Assembly: GCA_032690845.1 (NCBI GenBank)
Contig: CM064430.1
Coordinates: 8,356,949-8,420,948 of the forward strand
Reading direction: 5' to 3'
Length of the DNA: 64,000 bases
Source: Eleusine coracana subsp. coracana
Lineage: Eukaryota > Streptophyta > Magnoliopsida > Poales > Poaceae
The notes under the pieces are model-generated. The model had not been told where the DNA came from. It did no database searches and saw only the letters and a list, made by a program, of their open reading frames with translations. Shown here in pieces: positions 23,497-33,463 of the stretch (positions within the stretch are counted from its first letter, which is position 1; the number at the start of each line of letters is the position of its first letter). The translations under genes and the position numbers were made by a program.

Positions 23497-24583
23497 ATGG
23501 CGCCGCCACCGACGCTGCCGGACGAGATCGTGGAGGAGATCCTCCTCCGCGTCCCACCGGACGACCCCGGGCGCCTCATGCGCGCCTCCATCGCGTGCAA
23601 GGGCTGGCGCCGCCTCGTCTCGGGCCCCGGCTTCCGCCGCCGGTTCCGCCAGCGACACCGGAGCCCGCCTCTGATGGGGCTCATTCTCAATTGCATCGAC
23701 GAAAACGGCGTGGACATGGTGAGCTTCGTCCCCACCTGCTCCTTCCGGCCGCCACACTTCGACCTCCGTCGCTGGGGGGCGATCGATTCCCGCCACGGGC
23801 GCGTCCTCCTCCTCGACGTCTCGCCGTGGAAGTCTCAATCGGGGGAAGTCTTCTCCGTCTGGGATCCCGTCGCAGGCGAGCACCGGCGACTGCCCCCGCG
23901 TCCAACGTCCGGGTACTTGGACAGCTTTAACGCAGCAGTGCTGTGCGCGGCACACGGCAGCTGTGACCACCTAGATTGCCACCGTGGACCCTTTCTCGTT
24001 GTCTTCGTGGGATCTTACGGTGAGAGTATGTTCTCCTACGTCTATTCATCCGAAGCTGATGCGTGGAGTGCATCAACCTCTGCTTCGCACTATCCCTATT
24101 TTCCGGAATTCACGCGCAGTACCGTCGTTGTGGGTAACGCACTTTACTTTGATCTCAAGGCCCCCGTAAGAATCCTCACCCCCGTAGGAATCCTCAAGTA
24201 TGATTTGGGCACACAGGAAATGACTGTGATTCAGCCACCACCTGTGTGGAATGGTCTCATTGTGCTCACCATAGCGGAGGGTGGTGGGTTGGGATGTGTC
24301 TCAGTGATGGGATCGAAACTTTTCCTGTGGTCGAGAGAGGCTGGCCCTGATGGAGATATGGGATGGGTACAGAGCAGAATCATTGAGTCTGAGAAATTGT
24401 TCCCTGGGGATCACGCCGTGATGAAACTTGATGTAGTTGCCTTTGAGGATGGTGGTGGTGTTGTTTATGTGGGGACGGACCGTGGGTCTTTTGCTACTGA
24501 TTTGAAGTCTGGGCAGTTCAGGAAAATAGAAGGGGTCAGCGGCTTCAATGATATCGTTCCATTCATGAGCTTCTATACTCCAG
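23497..24583 (+). CDS. F-box protein, paralogue 1 (exon 1; 3' exon not placed)
   Basis: The ATG at 23497 opens MAPPPTLPDEIVEEILLRVP, an F-box (residues about 7-48, continuing RASIACKGWRRLVSGPGFRR). A grass-type associated region of about 310 residues follows: FVPTCSFRP, DSRHGRVLL, CDHLDCHRGPFLVV, VVVGNALYF, ILKYDLGTQEMTVI, LFLWSREAGPDGDMGW, KLDVVAFEDGG, ending FMSFYTPG. This family is predicted to bind SKP1 and select targets for SCF ubiquitin ligase. Exon 1 ends at CCAG/GTACAA (24583/24584), exactly where copy 3 splices (CCAG/GTATAG). No exon homologous to the 19-residue last exon of copy 3 could be found downstream. Read-through gives a stop at 24631-24633 (378 aa), losing only the tail. 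An acceptor at about 27234 (CTGACAG) is a weak alternative. No internal stop or frameshift is present, so it may be functional. Confidence 0.85.
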
Positions 24584-27500
24584 GTACAACTTTGCCTCGC
24601 TATTTATTTCCTAAGCATGAGCATAGTATTTAGGTTAGTGTGCAATGTTATATGCTGCATATAAAACAGTGTTACTTGTCTATCTAATTGTTACTTCCTT
24701 CCACATTTCATGGACCTTTCATGGAATTGGGTCAATATATATATTGAACGAAGTAGATGCTTCTTTGGAGTCTTGAGTTTTAGTGATTTTGTGAAAACAT
24801 AATATCTGTTAACTGGTGGAGGTTAGTTATGTGTACATAGTCACTTGTATAGTTCATTGGTTTGTTCCAGCAAATGATTTTAAGAAAGTATCATGGTGGA
24901 TTTTAACCAGTGGAAGATTACTAGTTCGCTTCTGGTGATAGTTACTAATCGAGTTCGGGTAATGTTGTAGCTAACGGTTCTGCACAAGTGTTGTGGTTAA
25001 CTGGTGGAAGAAAATAATTTAGCACTGTGTGATTCTCACTAGTCGAATCCCTGAATGTTGCAACAGTTCTGATATCTATCACTTAGTATTGCGCTTTTGC
25101 CTTTTGCATTAGCAGCTATGAATTTCATGGTCTATTGCTACATGTAACAGCAGGACTACCTATTAGAATATTTCTTACATCATCCAAACATGACTCTTTT
25201 CATCTAAAAATATTTCAAACATCCAATCATAATCATTGTTCTTCCTGGCACGATTAAACCCAGCCCCTTTGGAGATTTATGTATAACTAGAGTCCAGAGC
25301 TCAATTTTTATCTTCAAAGTTTAACAAATAGAAAATACAGCCATCTTGAACCTGAAAACTTGTCAGTACACACAGTGAGATCTCAAAAATAACCCAAAAG
25401 GACCCATAGGTATAAGAGTGATATAACACTTTGTTTTTCTTTTGTTACAAAACTTGATAGAGGTGATGTGCATGTTTGATAGTTGATTACAAACTTTCTG
25501 CTTCTCTATTGTTTACAATTGCAATTTATATGACGTCTATTGTGTTGAACTTGTATAGCTATTTGTCTTACTGGTAGGAGTAGGATACTGATCTTGCACT
25601 GATAATAGCCTTATTTGAAATCATGATGGATTCTGTGGCACAGTTAAGTGTTTCCTTCAGCGCATTATTGCTGAAGGTTCATCGAATAAGAAAGTGACAT
25701 TATGGTTCCAAAAAATCAAGTGCATATTGTGCCTTCATGCTCAAATATTTCAAAAAAGAACAAATGCTGACGCAGTCATAATTGGACCCCATAGGTATAA
25801 CAGTGATATAACACTTTGTTTTTTTTGTGTGTTACAAAACTTGATAGAAGTGATGTGCATGTTTGATAGTTGATTATAAAACTTTCTGCTTCTCTATTTT
25901 TTACAATTGCAATTCATATGACGTCTATTTTAGGTCTATTGTGTTGGACTCGTATAGCTATTTGTCTTACTGGTAGGAGTAGGATACTGATCTTGCACTG
26001 ATAATAGCCTTATTTGAAATCATGATGGATTCTGTGGCACAGTTAAGTGTTTCCTTTTGCGCATTATTGCTGAACGTTCATCAAATAAGAAAAAGTGACA
26101 TTATGGTTTCCAAAAAATGAAGTGGATATTGTGCCCTCATGCTCAAATATTTCAAAAAAGAACAAATATGCACAATCACAATTGCCCAGATGTCAATTTC
26201 TCCATATCACAATTTCTGCTACAGGGAAGGGCCCCTCAATTATAAAAGAAGATCAAAAACCAAAATAAGGCTGATGGGGGTATAATGGCAATGTTGCAAC
26301 CAATATAACCTGAACAACAATAAAAACAACAAGCAAAACATGCCCTAAACTCAGTCTTGCATATAACATTTGGACTGATTTTCAACATATATTAACAGTC
26401 TTGAATAAAATGGAATGCTAGGCCAAAAATCTATTGTGAAATAGATGAAAGGCCAAGAGCTACTGTATCGATTGCAATTTGGTAATGAAGTTCTTTTGAT
26501 AATTCAAACAGAAAGTGTCTAGTTGTGCCCAGAGGGAATGGAAGAAGTGGTCTTTGTGGTGAACTCGTATAGCTATTTGTCTCTTCCTATACTTTGTTTT
26601 TGCTTTCTCATTTTGTTGTTCTGCTGGCTTTAGGCAGTTAAGCTGTTACTAGCCTGTCAATCTAATGCTTTATTATGCTAGCCAAAAAGATACTAACCCC
26701 AGTCCCCAGCAGTAACCTTGTCCCTATTAGCTATGGAACTTACAATGAGAATCGTGGCCAGATCTTATAACTTGTGTGAAATTAGTGGAGCTCAGATTAT
26801 GACCAAACAATATGAAAACAACGTAATCTTGATTCTTGAATGCCATATGCTACTCCCAACTAGTTTTTTTCTACCATTTAACTTCAAGCGAAAATCATCT
26901 TTCATCATGTTTTCCTCTCCATCTTCTCTCTCAGTTGAGATCAGACACCCAAGGCTCAATGGTGCACTTTGCTTGGTGACATGGTGAGCATGTGTGTTTC
27001 AAACATGATTGTATGGACTGATTTATGCTCGTATTTGTTTGATCATCAATTCATCATGGATGCTATTCATCTACTGATGTGGCCTAGTATTGCTTGCTGC
27101 TCACTGTCAGCTAGGCAAATTTTGCTGCTGTGAGGTGATCGCTGTGATGTATCAATTAACAAGGAATGATTTGATTTTGTTTGTATCACTGGGATCTCAC
27201 TGCTACCTGTTCAATAATACTGACAGGAAGAGGAGAGCAGAGGAGGCTAACCAATATGATGAAATACGTTGCAGACATGAAATGTATGTGCATTCATGCT
27301 TGATGACGGATATTTTGATCGGAATACCCTATCCTGGTGCTTTTAGTAGCGCGAGTCTTCAAGACTAGCAGTCAACTGAAGTGTTGTGCCTTGTCTAGTT
27401 GAGATCAGACCCCTTCATGTCTAATGAACCAATTTAATACATGTGTGCCTTGTCTAGTTGTGTTTATCTTCTTTCCTTTTTTCCCTGAGTAAATTGGTAA

Positions 27501-27849
27501 ACTATATATATTATAGCATGATATTTATCTCATTATCGGAATCCCCCTATATAGACAGGTTTTTGAGTTGTCATTTTTTTGTAATACTAATCCATATCTA
27601 TGAACTGAGTGATTTTCATGTTCTTGCAACAAGAACGCCATGATATGAGTTGTGTTTGCTCACAAAGCTTTGTTGAGAAACTTGTTGGATGCAACTGGAT
27701 ATATACAAGCGTACTAAGTACAGATATTTGTTGAAAGCAGACCTGGAGGCATTGACTAACATATATGTGGACTTCTTTTCACTACCGCTCTTGCAATTCC
27801 CTGTTTAAGTACAAGATCTTGACTTGAGAGCAGCCTATATTTGATCTAA
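24584..27849. other. Downstream intron/3' flank of F-box gene 1
   Basis: From the exon 1 donor onward the sequence is AT-rich. Parts (around 25440-26060) match the copy 3 intron (around 60235-60440; shared 'TAGGATACTGATCTT' and 'GATGTGCATGTTTGATAGTT'-like strings), showing it is ancestral intron. The true 3' exon is not evident. Past about 26200 the similarity to copy 3 is lost. Confidence 0.5.
25402..26185. repeat. 385-bp tandem duplication in F-box 1 intron
   Basis: Copy 1 (about 25402-25786) and copy 2 (about 25787-26185) are highly similar along their length, from the string ATAGGTATAA...GATATAACACTTTG through TCATGATGGATTCTGTGGC to TCAAATATTTCAAAAAAGAA. The period is 385 bp. Small differences include a TTTTAGGTCTA insertion in copy 2. 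The corresponding copy 3 intron is single-copy, so the duplication is specific to paralogue 1. Confidence 0.9.
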
Positions 27850-30800
27850 TCTCTACTATTATTAAATCAGGTGCAGTCGTCTCTTCCATAAAATTTCTGC
27901 CCCCTGCCCGATTCCTTTTTCCTCCGTGTCTTGTGTTTTCACGCCACCCCACCGATCGTTGGATGTGTCGCATATCTGATCTAATGTCAAAACCCTCACA
28001 TGCAACTCCCTAGATCGATCTCAAAAAAGAAAAAAACTCTCATCATTCTCCCAGCTGCAGCCTCGATCCACGCTGCTCCTGAGTCCAGCCGTCGCTGCCA
28101 TTCCGGCGCTTGGTGGACGTGCTGCCACTGCACGCTCACGAAGCAATTGTTGTGCTTCTCGTCATTATTACCGGCAAGTCGTGCTGGTGCCCCTACGCGG
28201 TGTCTCTGCCCTTGTGGAGGTCCTTCCAGCACGCCTCCATCGTCTCCGGCGACCACTGCATCGGCTCCGGCAACGGCTGGCTCATGCTCTCCACCACCCT
28301 CTATTGCTAGCAGATCGGCGCCGTCCTGAGGCGGGAAACTCCTTTACCACAGAGGTCGTGTTCCCGACGTCTTGCATCTCGGTCGTCCCCAGCGGCGGAA
28401 ACCGGAAGGAGCGTCCCTGGGCCGCTGATCTCGCCGGCGACGAGCGTGCAAGAGCTTCTCAAGGGCCCCGTATTCACCATGTCCGTGTACCCTCCCATTC
28501 ACCAGGTCAGCGCCTGCCTCGGTTATTAGTATGGGATTTTTCGTTTCTTGAATGTGTAGTGAAATATTGGAATTCTGTACAATGATCTGGATTGTGTGGT
28601 AGGGTCATTTGGCATTGTTAACATGGTCCAACTACCCGATGGTATGGTAGACATTGATTCCCATAGCCTGTACATTGATTCATAATTCTGTAGAAAAGCT
28701 GGAGATGAGGGATCCTGATGCCATTACTAACATTAAAAGGATTAATGAATTCAAAGTACCGTATTGTTTGACTTATTGATGCAGAAAATTAGTAGATTGT
28801 TTGTCATCTTACTTCAGATGGCATGCTGTCCCGAATCTCCTGTTTCTTGATTTGCTTTCCAAAGCCTTTAGCACAAGCAACACACTTGAAATTAGAATGT
28901 AACATATTTTTTATTATAGTATTTATCAGTGTCGTTCATTGAGTGAGTGTTTGATGAGCTCAGAGAAATAGAGGATCCCATTTTCTTTGTACTGATCGGG
29001 TGCCTATAGTTTTTATTATTTGTTGAGAAAATAGTTACTCCATACATCACTCATCGAGTCTTTTTAAGGTTAAAAATAAAATAATTTTCATCTATTTTTG
29101 CACCTTGTGGGTTCTGAGCACTATAAAATCCTCTCAAGTTTGGTACAGTTCACACAAGTTCTGTTATCATGGAACTAGCATGTGTATCAACACACTTGCC
29201 AACACAAACTGAGCTCATAAGTAACTTGCAGTATTAAATGGGTGCATCGTACCCTTCTTCTCACCAATTATGATGTCTTTGATTTAGCTTCCATGGAAAC
29301 TAGACTATTGCCCTCAAATTCAAGTATTATGCTGTTGTTACTGTTTGCCCAACTATTCAATAGAATACAACCATATTGCTTTGTTCCTCGGAGTCACTGA
29401 TGCTTCTGCAGCTCCATTGCATGACATCAGATTGGTGTACAGTCCAAATGATCATCTACTGGAGCAGGTGTTCATGCTCACGGGAAGATGGTTTCACCAG
29501 ATGAAGGGCCTGGAGGTAACACACATGTTTTATATACTCTGCAAGACAATGATAATTGGTATCATCAACTATGAATCTAATTTTATCTTGCTGTTATAAT
29601 TTTGTTGCGGTGAACATTGAATCACACAACAAAAATGAAATAATGCTCTCTGCTTGATCGCCTTGTCATGGTTTTGTGACTTTTCATGTTTAAGCTAATA
29701 ATGATAAATTTAGGTTCTTTATCAGCTTGCCATGATTTTGTGATGAAATATGTGCAATGTTTCTTTTTCAGGTGTTAAATGATTAGAGCAATAAATTGCA
29801 GTGTATGTCACTGCATGCCTGTTGTCATTCTAGAAGGGAAAAAAATCCTCCTTATTGTCACATTCTGCCATGGAAATATGTAGGGCATGACATATGCATG
29901 TCTATCAAGTTTTTTCCTTTTTAGTAATGGAATGCTTACCATCTATCAGATAGACCAAGATAAATTTAATTCTCACATGATTTTGTTTGTGATATTTTGT
30001 TGGGTTGGCTAGGCATTATTGACATGCATTGTTTGTTTTCCAGGGGATGCAGAGTTGATGCATATATAGCAAATTCTTATACTTTTTTAATTTATGTTGC
30101 ATTTTAATTTTCCAGTTTCCCTTTAATTTAACTGCATGCCATAAAACCACTAGCTCTTAATATAATTTGCAGCATATATGATTAGGCTCTCAAGCTAATC
30201 ACACCACATTAATATTATCACCTCTTACTTTTGGCACCTGTTAGGCTATGGTCATGTTGCTGTTTTTTCTCTTTGTGATTTAGCAAAGAGTTCTATACAC
30301 GTTGATTTAGCGGATTCCTCTTGATTTTTTATCTGTGTGTTCTTATTTCTATATAATTATTTATGAGTGAAGATATGCTATTGTTGCATTCTGAGTCATA
30401 GAAAAACTAGCATATGGTTTCTGACATTACCTTTGGTAAAATGTAACATTGCACATCTTTCTAGAATATCGATCCATTTTGATCTGACTATACCTATCTT
30501 AGTAGAGAATAAAAGATTTGGTACCCAAACCTACATGTATAAAGTTAGTTTTGCATTGAAGTAGAGGGGGGCCACCAGTCAACATGGACATATGCATTCT
30601 GTACATAGTCTAGCGATTGTAAAAACTGTAAATCATATTGATTAGTTACTGATACTCTTCCTTTTAGAGTCTTAACCGATAACTATATTGATTAGCTAGC
30701 TACTGGTACTGTTCCTTGTGTCTCAGTTGATAATTATTAATTCAGTGTTAACAAGTTGATCTTGTTCTTCGGATAATGATTTTATCCACACTCTATAGAC

Positions 30801-31384
30801 TATATAAATGAGTGATATGGTTGCAGTTTTATATTATTGTTTTTCTTTGATAATCTTGTGTGTCTAATTACCTGAATATGGGATGGAAGAAATGTTTGTG
30901 CTAAGTCCAGCATGGAGTACTTTTTAGGTTCACCAGCAGGGAGTACTTTGGCTATTAATCTTGGTTGGTTTTGCCTTGTCTATCGATGTGCAATGAAAGA
31001 AAAAAGGTTGCCCCCTGAAATTTCAATGTTGCATTCAAACAAATAATGGCATAAAAAAATTGCATCGCGTGACTAAGCCAAATAGCATAGTCAGACACCC
31101 TACCTAAATTATTGAGATGTTTTCAAGGCTGAAATATTGTAAAGTAATGTCTAGGTTTGCTTTCGGTATACTTTAAGATCAATTATACATGAAATAAGAG
31201 GTCTGAGCCCAACGTCAAAGCCTGGTTTGTTATTTCAATTTTGTTTTGATTTATCTACTATATTCTTTTCAATACTACTAAAATGAATGTATCGGTTACA
31301 AATAGTACTTTTCTAATGCTTATTCATGTTATAGATGTGTTGTAAGTTTTTAAAGCCCGTAGCAATGCACGGATACTTTGCTAG
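27850..31384 (+). mobile_element. Non-autonomous Helitron, 3.5 kb
   Basis: The 5' end TCTCTACTATTATTAAAT (27850) is a classic grass Helitron start, preceded by A. The 3' end has the hairpin CCCGTAGCAATGCACGGA, then TACTTTGCTAG (to 31384), followed by T. There is no Rep/helicase. The first 700 bp are GC-rich and exon-like (open frames at 28000-28585), and an exon-shaped block lies at 29412-29515; both are probably captured host gene pieces that I cannot name. The element sits between F-box copies 1 and 2. Confidence 0.8.
29412..29515 (+). other. Exon-like block inside Helitron
   Basis: This 104-bp open segment is bounded by an acceptor (TTCTGCAG/CTCC) and a donor (GGAG/GTAACA) in otherwise AT-rich, intron-like DNA. 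One frame reads PLHDIRLVYSPNDHLLEQ and continues to MKGLE. Shape and codon use suggest a captured internal exon; the source gene is unknown to me. Confidence 0.4.
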
Positions 31385-31736
31385 TAAGAAGAAATGTTAA
31401 GAACTGCTGGAATGTGAACAATAATAATTTGGATCTTGACGATAAGATGCAAGCCGTGCTATGAAAACAATTGTGTAGAGGTGTACATTGTGATGATTTG
31501 AAAACATTAAACTTTCAAATCTCTTTTCTGTTTATCTGGATTTGGAATGACAAAACGAATTACGAATTCTGATATTTATTACACTGCTGTACAAAAACCA
31601 TGCACAAAAAAAAAAGTTGGCAACAAAAGCAGTTGGTCAATCACCACCATGGATCCAAATCGCGGAATCCGGCCAGGGCAAAGCGCAAGCCCGACAAGAC
31701 CCTCGCTGAGTCACCGCCGCGACGATCAGCAATCAT
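31385..31736. other. Upstream DNA of F-box pseudogene
   Basis: This is the short spacer and leader between the Helitron and the pseudogene ATG. An upstream ATG at 31649 opens a 5' leader frame without known domains. Confidence 0.4.
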
Positions 31737-33000
31737 ATGGCGGCGCTGCCGGACGAACTCGTGGAGGACATCCTCCTCCGCGGACGACCCCGCGGTCCTC
31801 GTACGCGCAGCCGTCGCGTGTAAGAGCTGACGCCGCCTCCTCTCCTGCTCTGGCTTCGGCCTTAGATTCCGCGAGCGCCACCAGACGCCGCCGAGCGCCG
31901 ATGCTGGCATGATCCGCAACGTCACCAGAGAAGACCACGCGACGAACATTGTGCGCTTCGTCCCCACCTGCTCCTGCTCCAGGACGCGCCGCGGGTGGTG
32001 GGCAGTCTCCTTCCCGCCACGGCCGCGTCCTCCTCCGAAAGGGGCCCTACGTGCCCGGCATCAGCAGCGCCTTCGCTATCTGGTACCCAGTGAAAGACGA
32101 GCTGCGGGAGCTGCCACCAGTAACGCTGTGGTGGTTAGCGTGGTGGTGGTCAAGTTAAACTTGACTATGACGGTGATATGCGCTGCCGAAAATTGCGATC
32201 ACCTCGACTGCAGCAGGACACCGTTCCTCGTCGTCGTCTTGGGCTCCCTCTCCCGTGAGAGTATGTGCGCCTGCGTAGCGAACCGACCTATTCTCCCTAC
32301 CATTGTTACACATGTCGGGAACACACTCAATTTTCTGATCATGGCACCTGCTATAAGAGCAACTTCAACCCTTTCCCTTTTCTATCATCTAAACACAAAA
32401 AATTGTCATATAGAAAATAAAGATGGAAAAAATTTCTTTATCAGTTTTTCTTTCCCATCCCTCACATAAATGATAAACCCTACCCTTTTAGATGATGAAG
32501 TAAGTGAACTGCTACAACATCATCACCTATAATTCAAAAAGTGGGTTGAAGGAATCCCCTTTAACCTCTTTTAGCTGATGAGATTAAAGGGAAAGGGTTG
32601 GAGTTGGCAAGTTGCTCTAAAGATCCTCGAGTGTCATTTGGTCACACGCACATTGACTGTGATTGACCCACTAGCTACGTCGCAAAAGTGTTGTTTCGCT
32701 CTCAACTGTAGAGGGTGGTGGGCTGGGATGTAGTGGAGGAGTTCAGGCTCTGCCTGTGGTCGAGAGAGTCTTGTCCGGTGGAGAGATGAGATGGGCGCAG
32801 ACCAGAGTCATTGAGATCAAGAACCTGGCATCCATTGGTCAATCATTGACGTTTGTTCATGTAGATGACAGTGGTGTTGTTTGCATGACCATGGATTCTA
32901 GGTTATTCGTTATTGATATGAAGTCTGAGCAGGGCAGGGCAGTAGAAGGTAATCTGTGGCATGAACAATATTGTTCCATACATAAGCTTCTACACTCCAG
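31737..33000 (+). pseudogene. F-box paralogue 2, exon 1, disrupted
   Basis: The ATG at 31737 starts MAALPDELVEDILLR, the same F-box as copies 1 and 3. A small deletion after this removes the LPP/IPP segment and shifts frame. VLVRAAVACKS is then followed by TGA where the paralogues have Trp, and later FVPTCS and CDHLDC blocks lie in different frames. A 261-bp MITE (32357-32617) interrupts the middle, and the region corresponding to the paralogues' ILKYDL block is missing. Homology resumes at 32708 (EGGGLGC, then LWSRESC) and runs to CTTCTACACTCCAG/GT at 33000, the conserved exon 1 donor. The matching last exon seems to survive at 48095. Confidence 0.85.
32357..32617. mobile_element. PIF/Harbinger-like MITE inside F-box pseudogene
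   Basis: The ends GAGCAACTTCAACCC (32357) and GGAGTTGGCAAGTTGCTC (to 32617) are imperfect inverted repeats extended by AACCCTTTCCCTTT/AAAGGGAAAGGGTT. TAA flanks both sides (32354-32356, 32618-32620). This 261-bp element adds to the damage in the F-box copy. Confidence 0.88.
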
Positions 33001-33463
33001 GTTTGGACAATCTTTGATTTCCAATATGTTCCCAAGGAGTATTACTTCAGTTATTAGTAACATGAAAAAGCCTATATGTATGATATATTTTTACCTTTTT
33101 TTTCACAAGTGCAATATACATTGCCCGGGACCGGGGGGGGGGGGGGGGGGGGTCATAGGTGAAAGAATCAGAGGAGCGGAAGTAGATTTGGTGGAACGTC
33201 GTTGCCCTTTAGAGGTCGACGGGCTTCATGTTTATATAGGGTGATAAAAGCCATCTCCGTGGCGCACAAGTTTGGAAGAAGATAAGCCAAGGCAGTTGTT
33301 GATTATCTATCTGAATTACAACAGAATCTATACAATCTTACCTAATACAACACAATCATAACTGCCTTGGTTTATCTCCTGCGTGTTTACAACTATGATA
33401 TGTTAACAATAGGGTCATATCCAACTAACTAGTTTTTGGCGTTCAATATATATTATGGCCCAT
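33001..33463. other. F-box 2 intron start plus possible LTR fragment and hairpin
   Basis: After the exon 1 donor there is a 20-base G run (33133-33152) and then a segment with a minus-strand TATA-like box (CCTATATAAACATG, about 33228-33241) and a TGTTAACA at 33401. The inverted arms GATAAGCCAAGGCAGTTGTT... (33281-33304) and its partner (33354-33376) can form a 23-bp stem with two mismatches. It may be a minus-strand solo LTR, but no target duplication supports that. Confidence 0.35.

Noticed and set aside
27226..27310. Last exon of F-box gene 1 at acceptor 27234
   Set aside because: No similarity to the last exon of copy 3; the acceptor is ordinary and the peptide unsupported, so it is mentioned only as an alternative.
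28000..28585. Functional gene at the start of the 3.5-kb Helitron
   Set aside because: Several overlapping frames without a recognisable domain; more likely a captured, truncated fragment.
33121..33408. Confident solo LTR
   Set aside because: TG/CA-like ends and a TATA-like box are present but no target duplication or partner LTR, so it was left as a possibility.
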